Assembly (NCBI GenBank): GCA_902685375.1
Contig: LR738560.1
Coordinates: forward strand, 20,796,001 to 20,860,000
Source: Neostethus bicornis
Taxonomy: Eukaryota > Chordata > Actinopteri > Atheriniformes > Phallostethidae
Reading direction: 5' to 3'
DNA length: 64,000 nt
Positions 43,824-54,994 of the stretch are shown here, piece after piece. Within the stretch, counting starts at the first letter, position 1; the number at the start of each line of letters is the position of its first letter. Below the pieces are notes generated by a model that worked only from the letters and a program-made list of their open reading frames with translations, was not told where the DNA came from and made no database searches. A program made the position numbers and the translations under genes.

Positions 43824-44698
43824 ATGGTGTTGCCATTTGTTTTTGTTTTGTTTGTCTCACATGTTAAAGTGATGGACCAACATGAATTCATATTGAGATT
43901 GCGTTGGCTCTCCTCATCCAACCACATTCAAATTAAATGGCGCAATTTTTTAAAGGTGACAAAATGGCGAAAGTAGCAACAACTTTTTATAAACATAACA
44001 AACTAAAAGTACAAATAATGGCATAAAAAAGTAGTGAGTAAAAGTTAAAAGTAAACAAAATAATTACTTCATTAAAGTAAAGATAATAAGATTTTCTACT
44101 TCGTTACTTGACACATACAGTCCCCTCCAAATGTATTGGAACAATGAGGCTGATTCCTTTATTTTTATTGTAGGCTGGAAACATTTGGATTCGACACCAA
44201 AAGATGAATATGACACAAAAATTCAACATCTCAGCTTTTATTTCCAGGTACTTACATCTGGATCCGATACACAACGTAGAAGATAACATTTTTTGTAAAG
44301 AAGCACCACATTTTTAGGTGTTCAAATGTATTGGAACAAATAATTAAAGCAAATAAGACTTAATATTTTGTTGAAATAACTGCATCAAGTCTGTGACCCA
44401 TTGACATCACCAAACTTTTGCATTCTTCTTTTGTGATGCTTTTCCAGGCTTTCACTGCAGCCTCTTTCAGCTGTTGCTTGTTTTGGGGGGTTGTTCCCTT
44501 CAGTTTCCTCTTTAGCAAGTGAAAAGCATGCTCTATAGCAGGGGTGGGCAATTAATTTTTATCAGGGGCTGCATGAGAAGCCTGAATTGTGTCAGAGGGC
44601 CACCAACTTTCTTTGATTGTAAAATACTTCAATATTTTGAATAGCTGGTACTGATAATCAGAAGAATAAAGCATTCTGTAAATATGTTTATTAGGTTA

Positions 44699-45906
44699 CC
44701 GTATTTTCCGCCCTATAAGGCGCACTGCATTATAAGGCGCACCGCATTATAAGGCGCTACAGTAAAGTCTGTTCAACTTTGTCCTCTAACTGTGACCATC
44801 TCGCTTTGTTCCGCGGAAACTCTGTTTAGTCTTGTTTACTTGGCGTAGCGCATCCTCTTGCTTCCTCCACTTCCTCACCATTGATTCATTGATGTTAAAC
44901 TCTCTCGCTGCGGCCAGAGGTAAGATCTTAAGCCCGACCCAAAGGGCCTAAAAATGTCTATCATTACGTTGGTCGGGCTTCTCTCTCGCTGACTTTTTTT
45001 TTTAAATAAATATATTTTTATAAAATGTAAACTAAAACAACGTGTGTGTACCAAACTAAGGAATACTTGTTAAAAAATTAATAATTTGGATCAAACAGAG
45101 AAGTAATGTTTTACTACTAAACAGGATCCGGAGAGCCAGCTCATGCTCTGCGCGCGTGAACGCCTCCTATTATTTTGGTAATCCTCTCCTGCGCACGTCT
45201 TTATTTTATTTATATTGAACTGGTATCCTCGATATGAAGGAGGAAGAAGTTAAGGATAAACTAAATTGCTTTCATACGACACCAAAAAGACTGGCACCTC
45301 GACGCTGAGCAGGCATTTAAACAGCTGGACTGGCAAAAGTGATGATCGCTATTTTATCTTTTGTTTCAAAGACCGTCCCTCCTCTTCGCGCTAAGCAGGC
45401 CATCACAGACAGGTGCGTTAGGGGTCCGATAGTGTGATTATTTTTTTTTTAATTAAAAAAGCGTGTTCTTGAAAATGTTCCAATTTATAATTTTTTATAA
45501 ATAATTTTTTTTTTACCGCGAGCCCGCGGTTTTAATATCCGGGGCTTGGGTCGGGCTGGATTTTTTAAGTCCGATCTCCCCACTGGCTGTGGCTATATTC
45601 CCGTGTTCTACTGCGTGACCGATCACCTTGAGTTTAAATTCTGCGGTGTCTCTTGGTAGACGCCATTTCCGGGTCTTTACACAAACACACAAATGGAAAT
45701 GAGACGCCCTTTCATGTATCCCAGCATGCACCGCGCACTACTTCTTCTACGGGGGAAATGGAGTCGGCGGCTGCTTACCGCAGTTGCGACACCTGTTGTA
45801 GCTCAATATTAATCCATATATAAGGCGCTCCGGGTTATAAGGCGCACCGTGGACTTTAGAGAAAATTTAAGGTTTTTAGGTGCGCCTTACAGTGCGGAAA
45901 ATACGG
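44699..45906 (-). mobile_element. pogo-like transposon (nest layer 5)
   Basis: TIRs CCGTATTTTCCGCCCTATAA and, in reverse complement, CCGTATTTTCCGCACTGTAA, each followed by 'ggcgcac' repeats. It is flanked by TA (44697-44698, 45907-45908). A minus-strand fragment at 45513-45731 contains DTAEFKLKVIGHAVEHGNIA, the Psq-like HTH start of pogo/Tigger-like transposases. The rest of the gene is missing. A third hAT lies in it. Confidence 0.92.
44915..45585. mobile_element. hAT element (nest layer 6, innermost), 671 bp
   Basis: Ends CAGAGGTAAGATC and, in reverse complement, CAGTGGGGAGATC, with a shared AGCCCGACCCAA segment further in. Flanking 8-mers GCTGCGGC (44907-44914) and GCTGTGGC (45586-45593) match at 7 of 8. 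Internally a short stretch reads STLSRHLNSW, reminiscent of a BED-finger region. There is no complete transposase. Confidence 0.85.
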
Positions 45907-47720
45907 TACGTGAAACTGGTTAAATAAGAAAAACAATGATTGAACCAGTGCAATTTATTTTTTAACTTCTCCACAAACAATAACTTGTAATGCTTTCCAC
46001 CTCATGTTACCTCTTCAGTGAGAACAATCCAGTCTGTTCTGGGCTTGAACATTGAAATCTGGTGGAATGTCTGAAGTGGCCATGCCAAGGACAGGTGGTC
46101 ATCAGTCATAGAGGATCTGTGTTTGGATTTATTGAACTTCATAACTGAGAATGTCTGTTCACATTGATAGGTAGATCCAAAGAGGACTAGAATCCTCTGA
46201 GCATGTGTGGAAAGTTCTCCTCTTTGAGGGCGGGGTAAAAGTCCAGCAGTGAGACTGACTTGAAGTGATCTGCCAGATGTGTGTCAGACTGCAGATCACT
46301 TCACTTGGTGCATCATCCACACTGCAGATGAAGGGAGAACAAACCATGTGCATTTCACTCTCAAGAGTTTTGAAATCGCCTTGAAAACTCTGCATACGTA
46401 GCGACGTAACGCTTTTCATAATAAAATAAAAGTTTCAAAAAACAGTTTAATTTATGGTGTTTATGATTGGCCTCACGCGGGCCGGACAGGGGCGTACAAA
46501 GGGCCGGATGTGGCCCGAGGGCCGTAATTTGCCCAGGTCTGCTCTATAGGATTCAATTCTGGAGATCGACTTGGCCAGTCTAAAACCTTCCACTTCTTGC
46601 CCCTGATGAACTCCTTTGTTGTTTTTGCAGTGTGTTTTGGGTCGTTATCTTGCTGCATGATGAAGGATCTCCCAATCAGTTTGGTTGCATTTTTCTTTAA
46701 ATTGGCAGACAAAATGTTTTTGTAGACTTCTGAGTTCATTTTGCTGCTGCCATCAGGTGTTACCTCATCAATGAAGATTAATGAGCCCATCCCAGAAGAA
46801 GCCGTGCAAGCCCAAGCCATGACATTGCCTCCACCATGTTTAACTGTTGAGCTTGTGTGTTTTGGATTATGGGCAGATTCTTTCTTTCTCCAAACCTTAG
46901 CCTTTCCATCACTTTGGTAAAAGTTAATCTTTGTCTCATCAGTCCATAACACTTTGTCCCAGAATGTTTGAGGCTCGTCTCTATACTTTTTGGCTGGCCT
47001 TTCTATTCTTCTTGCTGATGATGGGCTTGCATCTTCTGGTGTAGCCTCTGTACTTTTGCTCATGAAATCTTCTGCGAACAGTAGATACTGATACTTTCAC
47101 TCCTGCCCTCTGGAGGTTGTTGGTGATGTCACTAACAGTTGTTTTAGGGTTTTTCTTTGCAGCTCTCACAATGTTTCTGTCATCAACTGCTGTTGTTTTT
47201 CTCGGTCTACCTGTTCGACGTCTGTTACTTAGTACACCAGTGGTTTCCTTCTTCTTTAAGACATTCCAAATGGTTGTACTGGCTATCGCCAATGTTTGTC
47301 CAATGGCTCTGATCGACTTTCCATCTTTTCTCAGCTTCACAATTGTCTCTTTCTCCCTCATAGACAGCTCTCTGGTTTTCATGTTTGTTACACTTCTTGC
47401 TGTCAATGCAGTCTCCTCTGGCAAAACCCAAATGTGAAACTGAGCAAGTGCTATTTATTGTTTGAATAATAGTGTAATAGGAAACACCTGTCAGTCACAT
47501 GTTCCAATACTTTTGATCAGTGTTCCTTTACAAATAAAGTTATCTTCTAAGTTGTGCATCAGAACCAGATGTAAATACCTGGAAATCAAAGCTGAAATGT
47601 TGAATTTTTGTCTCATATTTGTTTTTCTATGTCATACTCAAATGTTTCCAGTCCACAGAAAAGATAAAGGAATTTGCTTCACTGTTCCAATACTTTTGGA
47701 GAGGACTGTATGCCAATGAG

Positions 47721-48020
47721 TGGTGGGAGGTGGGGGCAGGTGGGTTTCAGCAAGTTAAGAATTGGCATTCAGGTTTGAATGATACACTCAGGGTTATGGG
47801 TAAGCATTTAGATGAGAGCCGTGATTTCGGTAGAGCAATGGAGGGGATTGAACACGTGTTGTTGAGTTGTGGTAAATATGAGGAGGAACGAGACGCTGGG
47901 TTTTGGAACCTTGTACTCTTTCCTGAGGTGTACAGGGTTCTGGAGAAGGATTTAAACTACTTGGGATAGATGGCGCCACCTATTTAGATGGCGATAATGC
48001 ATCTATATACTGTAGGTGCT
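47721..48020 (+). pseudogene. LINE C-terminal region, right part (outermost nest layer)
   Basis: An open frame through to 47969 reads LNDTLRVMGKHLDESRDFGR, then IEHVLLSCGKYEEERDAGFW and ends VLEKDLNYLG with a stop. The H.LL.C..Y..ER pattern is the zinc-knuckle-like tail found after RNase H or RT in several LINE clades. It continues the element cut at 42096. The 3' untranslated end includes 'aaaaataaaaataaatgg' at 48037-48055. Confidence 0.65.
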
Positions 48021-48217
48021 TCATGCATTCAGACAGAAAAAATAAAAATAAATGGTGCTTCTCTAAACTAGTTTACAAGTGGGAAAGATGCTTAGATTTT
48101 ATTTAACATTTTTTCTGTAATTTGTTACATAGTCTGGATGACGAAAGACAAACAAAAACAAATGAAGTGAAATGCTGATGATTCGATTCTTTTGGCTTTG
48201 TCAGCCGTGATCTCTAA

Positions 48218-51200
48218 CTCTTCCTGGACTAATTTGCTGCCGAATGTGAAGCAGCCGGAATGGGAATCAGAGCCTCCAAATCAGAGACCATGGTACTCAC
48301 TCATAGGGCAGGGGTCTGTATCTCGGGGTCTTGGTTAAAGTGAGGTAAGATGGAGCGGGATATCAACAAATCGGCTCTGTCTGTAGTAATGAAGACATTG
48401 AATAAATCTGTCATGGTGAAGAAAGAGCTGAGCCAAAAAGCAAAGCTCTGAACTTACCAGTCGATCTACGTTCCTACTCTCACCATGGTAACCAGGATCT
48501 ACGTTCATACCCTCACCATGGTAACCAGGATCTACGTTCATACCCTCACCATGGTAACCAGGATCTACGTTCCTACCCTCACCATGGTAACCAGGATCTA
48601 CGTTCCTACCCTCACCAGGGTAACCAATATCTAATTCCTACCCTCACCGTGGTAACCAGGATCTACGTTCCTACCCTCACCATGGTAACCAGATCTACGT
48701 TCCTACCCTCACCATGGTAACCAGGTTCTATGTTCCTACCCTCACCATGGTAACCAGGATCTACGTTCCTACCCTCACCATGGTAACCAGGTTCTATGTT
48801 CCTACCGTCACCATGGTAACCAATATCTAATTCCTACCCTCACCATGGTAACCAGGATCTACAGTCCTACCCTCACCATGGTAACCAGATCTACATTCCT
48901 ACCCTCACCATGGTAACAAGGAGCTACTTTCCTTCCCTCACCATGGTAACCAGGATCTACGTTCCTACCCTCACCATGGTAACCAGGAGCAACGTTCCTA
49001 CTCTCACCATGGTAACCAGGAGCAACGTTCCTACTCTCACCATGGTAACCAGGATCTACGTTCCTACCCTCACCATGGTAACAAGGAGCTACTTTCCGAC
49101 CCTCACCATGGTAACCAGGAGCAACGTTCCTACTCTCACCATGGTAACCAGGATCTACGTTCCTACTCTCACCATGGTAACCAGGATCTATGTTCCTACC
49201 CTCACCATGGTAACCAGGATGTACGTTCCTACCCTCACCATGGTAACCAGGATCTACGTTCCTACCCTCACCATGGTAACCAGGAGCAACGTTCCAACTC
49301 TCACCATGGTAACCAGGAGCAACGTTCCTACTCTCACCATGGTAACAAGGAGCTACTTTCCTACCCTCACCATGGTAACCAGGATCTACGTTCCTACTCT
49401 CACCATGGTAACCAGGATCTATGTTCCTACCCTCACCATGGTAACCAGGATGTACGTTCCTACCCTCACCATGGTAACCAGGATCTACGTTCCTACTCTC
49501 ACCATGGTAATCAGGATCTAGGTTCCTACCCTCACCATGGTAACCAGTATCTACGTTCCTACCCTCACCATGGTAACCAGGAACTATGTTCCTACCCTCA
49601 CCATGGTAACCTGCATCTACGTTCCTACCCTCACCATGGTAACCAGGATCTATGTTCCTACCCTCACCATGGTAACTAGGATCTATGTTCCTACCCTCAC
49701 CATGGTAACCAGGATCTACGTTCCTACCCTCACCAGGGTAACCAATATCTAATTCCTACCCTCACCGTGGTAACCAGGATCTACGTTCCTACCCTCACCA
49801 TGGTAACCAGATCTACGTTCCTACCCTCACCATGGTAACCGGGTTCTATGTTCCTACCCTCACCATGGTAACCAGGATCTACGTTCCTACCCTCACCATG
49901 GTAACCAGGATCTATGTTCCTACCGTCACCATGGTAACCAATATCTAATTCCTACCCTCACCATGGTAACCAGGATCTACAGTCCTACCCTCACCATGGT
50001 AACCAGGATCTACGTTCCTACCCTCACCATGGTAACCAGGATCTACGTTCCTACCCTCACCATGGTAACCAGGAGCAACGTTCCAACTCTCACCATGGTA
50101 ACCAGGAGCAACGTTCCTACTCTCACCATGGTAACAAGGAGCTACTTTCCTACCCTCACCATGGTAACCAGGAGCAACGTTCCTACTCTCACCATGGTAA
50201 CCAGGATCTACGTTCCTACTCTCACCATGGTAACCAGGATCTACGTTCCTACCCTCACCATGGTAACAAGGAGCTACTTTCCTACCCTCACCATGGTAAC
50301 CAGGAGCAACGTTCCTACTCTCACCATGGTAACCAGGATCTACGTTCCTACTCTCACCATGGTAACCAGGATCTACGTTCCTACCCTCACCTTGGTAACA
50401 AGGAGCTACTTTCCTACCCTCACCATGGTAACCAGGATCTACGTTCCTACCCTCACCATGGTAACCAGGATCTACGTTCCTACTCTCACCATGGTAATCA
50501 GGATCTAGGTTCCTACCCTCACCATGGTAACCAGTATCTACGTTCCTACCCTCACCATGGTAACCAGGAACTATGTTCCTACCCTCACCATGGTAACCTG
50601 GATCTACGTTCCTACCCTCACCATGGTAACCAGGATCTATGTTCCTACCCTCACCATGGTAACTAGGATCTATGTTCCTACCCTCACCATGGTAACCAGG
50701 ATCTACGTTCCTACCCTCACCATGGTAACCAGGATCTATGTTCCTACCCTCACCATGGTAACTAGGATCTATGTTCCTACCCTCACCATGGTAACCAGGA
50801 TCTACGTTCCTACCCTCACCATGATAACATGAACTACGTTCCTATCCTCATTGTAACTAGTGTGGGTGATGACTAAAAGAATGCGATCAGGGATTGAAAT
50901 GGCTGAAATTAGCTTCCACTGCACGGCAGCTGACCGCTCTCTCAGAGATAGAGGGTGGAAGTCTGCCATCCTGTAGAAACTCTAAAGTACCACTGCACCT
51001 CTGGGTCAAGAGAGGCCAGATGGAGAGGGTGTCTTTTTAGGATGCCTTCTGAATGCTTTGACCCATCCCACCCGGTGGAGAGCCAGAGGCAGACCCTGGA
51101 CCTTCAAAAGAGACTATGTCTCACAGCTACACAGGGAACACTTCCGGAGAGCAGGAGGATCCAGCCGGGGTGAGAGTAGCCTGGGTTTCTTTCTGAGGCT

Positions 51201-51240
51201 GTTGCCCCCGCGCCTGGTCCTGAATAAGCAAAAATGAGCA
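48218..51240 (+). mobile_element. LINE-A copy with giant internal array
   Basis: It begins at 'aatttgctgccgaatgtgaa' as in the 56 kb copy and reads decayed RT-end sequence ('gaagaaagagctgagcc', 'aaagcaaagctctga'). It then enters the largest 33-bp array (48470-50860) and leaves it into a heavily mutated tail ('aaaagaatgcgatcaggga', 'gaaatggctgaaattagctt', a GMPSECF-like stretch, 'gtctcacagct', 'ctgaggctgttgcccccgc'). The tail is much more degraded than the array units, so the array has been homogenised or expanded after insertion. Confidence 0.85.
48470..50860 (+). repeat. 33-bp minisatellite of LINE-A, array 4 (about 72 units, higher-order)
   Basis: About 2.4 kb of 33-bp units in several types, for example 'aggagcaacgttcctactct', 'aaggagctactttcct', 'aatatctaattcctac' and a 32-bp 'accagatctacg'. 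The order of types from 48614 is repeated from 49732 (offset 1118 bp), while 'taatcaggatctagg' recurs at 49508 and 50495 (offset 987 bp). This shows a higher-order duplication of more than 1 kb with about four units lost or gained. One forward frame is open for 203, 71, 181 and 102 codons in succession. Confidence 0.97.
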
Positions 51241-51965
51241 GACTTTAGAGTGAAATGCAAAATACTTTACAAATAATAAAATTCACATGAACGGCAGTTA
51301 AAAAAATGACCCTGCCAGTTTTATATTTTAAGCCATTAAGTCTTCACCTTTTCATCTATTGGAAAATTCTAAAATATCTAGAAAAATACAACATTAAGTA
51401 TCACAATCCCTCCCGCCCCCCTCTATCCCTCTTGTTCTGCATTTTGCGCTAATTTCTCGCACCTGGAGCCTCATTTATAAACCATGCTAGAATGTGTGTA
51501 CGCCAACATCCAGACTTATGATTGGGTCGAGATGTGGAGGATGCTTCTCTGCCTCTGTGAGGATGGAAAGGTAGAAAACATCCGCAGTGAAAAGGTCTCT
51601 GAGGGGGAGTTTTTGCTGAATCACAGAAAAAAAACTGATAAATAATAAAAGTGGTTTCCATTCAGAGGCTCCTCTCTGCAGAGAAGCAACCAAACAATTA
51701 GTACAAACACATTACAGGCTGACACGTTAATTATTCCCCTCTGCCGTTTGCACAGCCGATCCTCTAACAAGCAAGGCATTAGCTGCTGCTGATGTGCAAT
51801 TACTGCGCTGATTGCTAATGAAGCCAGAAAATACAGTTCCAGCCTGAACGTGGACGATTAATTACAGCCCCACATGTGAGCTAAACCACTCAGACTGAAT
51901 ACTTACGCTCTGCTGCGGGCTCAATGTTTTATAACTTAAATTAGATGTTTGATGTGTCACAGAAT
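51241..51965. other. Unassigned non-coding stretch
   Basis: No gene or repeat recognised. Confidence 0.5.
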
Positions 51966-52380
51966 ACAAAGAAGTGCCGGAGTGAATCAGAAGGAATGAA
52001 GACAGGATCTTCTGAGTGACATCATCAGTGATTCCTGTCTGAACATACCCGGCTTCACTATGGAACTAAAGATGGTGGACTGCTGGTGTTGTTCCACCAC
52101 AGTGAAGGATCAACATGTGGAGCTTTTAGTGACAGATCTTATCAGGATTCACTGGAGCTGAAAAACATTCTTGTCACGGCAACTCACATTCCACCCTGTG
52201 CAGAGCCAACTATCATATGTTCCAGCAACTGGCTGTTCCAGCTCCACCCGACCCAACTTGGCACCACCTAGCAGCTGTTCTTAAGCTGCTTTGGAGCTAC
52301 GAGACACAAAAATTTTCTCATGAAGGCTGCGTTAGACTAATTATAAAAATTTATCGAACTTCATCGATTCATCTAATAAA
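51966..52380 (+). repeat. Dispersed repeat, family D (second plus copy)
   Basis: It repeats 25756-26130 with landmarks 'gaatcagaaggaatgaagac', 'ggcttcactatggaactaaa', 'gttccaccacagtgaag', 'caactatcatatgttcc' and 'cagctccaccc'. It adjoins an LTR-like repeat at 52390. Confidence 0.85.
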
Positions 52381-52389
52381 CATTATTAC

Positions 52390-53038
52390 TGTCATGATCT
52401 CCGTCTCATCTGGAACACTCCTTCCCTCCTATCCTGCCCTCTGCCCTAATTTGGCATACCTGGTGCCAATCCCCAGGTGTGTTCTGGTGTCCCTGTCTTT
52501 CCTTCCGGAGCATTCGTCTGCTTCCCTTTCTATGCATCCCCTTTGGCTCCTGGTGTACCCTGCCTTCCTGTTGAGCTGCATAGCTCTGATCCTCATCCTG
52601 CAAAGCTCTGGCTCCTGGTGCACCCTGCCTTCCTGTGGAGCTTCTTCCTTCTGGTTCCCCATCATCCTGCCGAGCATCTACACCTGATCCCCTTTGTCAC
52701 CCGGTAGAGTTCCATCCACTCTCCTTTTCCCTCGATGAAGAGAAAGTATCTTTCGTCGTCTCTCAAGGAGAGCCCGATGGACTTTTCCAGGGGAATCGCG
52801 CAGCGTGGAAGTCCAGACACAGGCAGTGCAAACTGATGTTCCGCTCATTCCCATGACCCAGTAGGACTCTGGAAACTAGGGAAAAGTCTTTTTTGAATTT
52901 CCAGGGGATTTGCATACCAGTGGAAGTCTGGACCCAGACGCCATTGACGCACCCCACGTTACAGTACTGTGTGGTTCTTTACCTCCTCCAATAAACTGGC
53001 ATTGCTTTTGGGTCCTTCTTCACACATCACCCTTGACA
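52390..53038 (+). mobile_element. LTR-like repeat (family L1), longer copy
   Basis: Begins TGTCATGATC and ends CCTTGACA. The flanks ATTAC and ATTGT agree only in part. It is longer than the 2.1 kb copy because of internal duplications of the 'ctcctggtgcaccctgcctt' segment (52545, 52615) and an added stretch at 52730-52960. It has 'ccaataaactgg' near the end, as expected for a polyadenylation signal in an LTR. Confidence 0.55.
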
Positions 53039-53821
53039 ATTGTGAATTATTTACAAGCAACAAAAACAGCAAATCAGACTTGAATCTAAATATTGCTGAA
53101 TCAAAAAAATTGTTTCACTTTTTAACTTGTTTTTTTTCTGGAAACTTCTGGTGAAAGTAATGAATATTTTCATTGTTTTCTTTTTTGTATCTGAACGGCT
53201 GGTTTGTGTCTAAACGTCCATCCTGGTGTGAGCAAATATGGCCGTGCAGACAGAAATAGAAGCGAGTTGTACCGGTTGTCAGGCTGATTGGATTTCACGG
53301 CCTCAGCTGTCTGATGAGCTCAGTCAGACAGAAACATCCGGGAATTTATCTCATTCACTTTAATCTGGTCTGATTATTCAGGAGACCAACGTTCACATTA
53401 AATATGTTTGCACACATGCACTCTTCTTTCCATTTTCTTTTATCCATTCATCCAATTATCATCCCTTTATTTTTCAGTCAAACTATCCATCCTTTTATTT
53501 GTCTATAGGTTTTTATAAGCGTCCATTCATCAGTCCGTAGAATCCGTTCCTTAACTGTTCCATCTTTTTATTTCCTTGGAGACCAGAAGCCTAAAGATCA
53601 AGTCTTTGTGACAAAAGTCTTGCTCATTTAAAATGAGTTGCATCGGAGTCTAGAAAAATTGCGGAGGATTTTCACCGTATGTGTGAATTGCGTGAGATGA
53701 AAGGGCTGCAATTGGTGTTGCTTATATTAAAGCAACTCGTTGGCGTCGTGCCTGCGTTTGAATTGAGCGATGAAGTGATCTAAATCAATCCTGTATGGCG
53801 ACGATCTGTTGTGTTTTTCAT
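53039..53821. other. Unassigned non-coding stretch
   Basis: No gene seen. Around 53430-53540 there are loose 'tccattcatc' type repeats. Confidence 0.45.
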
Positions 53822-54340
53822 TTTTAAATATACTTTATGCAACCTGGAGCTCAACACTCAGAAGACAGTGGAGATGATTGTGGACTTTAGGAAAGTCACA
53901 GCCCCAACCCCCCTTGCACTGACAGACTCCCCCATCACCACTGTAGACTCTTCACGCTTCCTCGGCACTACCATCACAGGACCTAAAGTGGGAGCCATCC
54001 ATCAGCAACCTGATCAAAAAGGCCCAGCAGAGGATGAAGAAAGCCAAGCTGCCCGCCCAGATCTAGTCCATCCTCACCTCCTCCATCACCGTGTGGTACG
54101 CTGGAGCCACAGCCAGGGACAAACACAGACTGCAGCGCATTGTGCGCTTCGCGGAGAAGGTGATCGGCTGCAGCCTTCCGTCTCTCGAAGACCTCTACGT
54201 CTCCAGGAGTCGGGGGCGTGCAGGTCGGATAGCAGCTGACCCTTCCCACCCTGGAACTTTTTGAGCGACTCCCATCGGGCAGGAGGCTCCGGTCCATTCG
54301 GACCAGAACGTACCGCCACAAAAACAGCTTCTTCCCTTCT
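53822..54340 (+). pseudogene. Rex1-like LINE, reverse transcriptase end
   Basis: The frame contains LELNTQKTVEMIVDFRKV and VDSSRFLGTTI, then after a shift 'aaaaggcccagcagaggatg' (KKAQQRM-type residues), a SITVWYAGATARDKHRLQRI-type stretch, CSLPSLEDLYVSRSR and, to the end, GRRLRSIRTRTYRHKNSFFP. These are the thumb and C-terminal end of Rex1/CR1-like retrotransposons of fish. At least two frame changes make it dead. Confidence 0.87.
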
Positions 54341-54344
54341 GGAG

Positions 54345-54480
54345 TGTCTTCTCAAAGGACCCTTGATGTGCACTCTGTGGGACGTGAACCCACAAACTCC
54401 CGGTTGACTTCTGGTTCGCGGGCGAACGCTCTAACCACTGAGCCAACATCTCCTCCACCATCTCCCCATGATACCGAGAC
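54345..54480 (-). repeat. tRNA-derived SINE, family S2 (second copy)
   Basis: Minus strand: 'ttggctcagtggttagagcg', 'ttcgcccgcgaacc' and 'gggttcacgtccc', which match A-box and B-box patterns. Homologous to 22580-22690. Confidence 0.7.
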
Positions 54481-54994
54481 ATTGTCGACACAAGATAAAG
54501 CAACACTGTCGTGCTGTAAATGAAGGCGGCCAAGCTGAAGATGCAGAGCGGACAAGATGTCTTCTTAGTGGCATCCTGAACTTCACAACACGGCAGATCT
54601 ACACAGAAGAATTTGGATTTTCATACATGCAGCTACTTTTTTAGGCAATTGTAGGGAGACAACTGTACAGCTATCATACTCTGTATCACTCAAACCTGGT
54701 CGATTAGCGACGCAGAACATCTACAGTTTATTGCACAACGTTTGTCCGATTAATGTCACTGCTTACTTGTTATTAAATTGACCGATAGTCGATCGTTTGT
54801 CAGAGCTTATCTGCAGGTATTCAGTCGACAACCGCATAACCTTTCCAACTCGCAGTAGTTTTAGGGAGGGGTTGTTACGGATCCTCCTCTGACCTATAGA
54901 GTTTTCGACTCTGAACAGTCTAGGACTGAGCTAGTCCTCCTTACCAGCGTGTCCCTCTCTGTTATTCCTCCACAGGACCCTACATAGAAAGCTT
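54481..54994. other. Unassigned non-coding stretch
   Basis: No gene or repeat recognised. Confidence 0.45.

Larger units (their letters stand above)
44539..46541 (-). mobile_element. hAT transposon (nest layer 4), 2.0 kb
   Basis: Exact 8-bp duplication CTCTATAG at 44531-44538 and 46542-46549. Ends CAGGGGTGGGCAAT and, in reverse complement, CAGACCTGGGCAAA. The minus strand retains a transposase C-terminal half with frameshifts: FKTLESEMHMVCSPFICSVD (46419 onwards), then YQCEQTF-type and MKFNKSKHRSSMTD-type residues around 46170-46030. Subterminal 'gggccgga..tggcccgagg' GC-rich repeats match those of the 28.9 kb element. It is itself interrupted by a pogo-like element. Confidence 0.93.
44360..47424 (-). 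pseudogene. Tc1-like transposase split by a hAT insertion
   Basis: The N-terminal part (47424-46981) holds the paired-type HTH (MREKETIVKLRKDGKSIRAI), a GRPRK AT-hook-like segment and a second HTH (VSVSTVRRRFHE). A frameshift near 47000 precedes the catalytic part (47063-46550) with LWTDETKINF, IMQQDNDPKHTA and SPELNPIE, the three acidic positions of a DD34E triad. The hAT copy enters directly after the NPIE segment, and the last codons (HAFHLLKRKLKGTTPQ and so on) follow at 44530-44360. Before these events the protein would have had about 340 residues, the usual length. It is inactive. Confidence 0.93.
44118..47708 (-). mobile_element. Tc1-like transposon with long TIRs (nest layer 3)
   Basis: The ends CAGTCCCCTCCAAATGTATT and, in reverse complement, CAGTCCTCTCCAAAAGTATT extend as inverted repeats of about 215 bp (44118-44335 and 47490-47708). 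Within them the outer motif recurs internally ('atgtattggaac' near 44325, 'aagtattggaac' near 47500), an IR/DR arrangement. A TA duplication flanks it (44116-44117, 47709-47710). Without the nested hAT it is about 1.6 kb, the normal length of the superfamily. Confidence 0.94.
42097..47712 (-). mobile_element. hAT transposon (nest layer 2), interrupted by Tc1-like element
   Basis: The left end is CAGAGGTGTCAAAAGTAC. The right end, after removal of the Tc1-like insertion, is CATATGTGTCAAGTAACG in reverse complement. The flanking 8-mers CCAGCGGG and CCAATGAG agree at 5 of 8 positions, a decayed duplication. The ends are rich in 'agtac/aagtaa' motifs typical of one fish hAT group. Transposase remnants lie on the minus strand: a BED-like exon (43823-43554) and the C-terminal region (about 42540-42420). 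Confidence 0.75.

Noticed and set aside
48470..50860. Regular short repeats suggest a CRISPR array
   Set aside because: The repeats are contiguous with no unique spacers, lie in a eukaryotic retrotransposon and translate in frame with it.
54345..54480. tRNA gene in the S2 repeat
   Set aside because: Repeated at 22.6 kb, with a SINE-like body and no cloverleaf.
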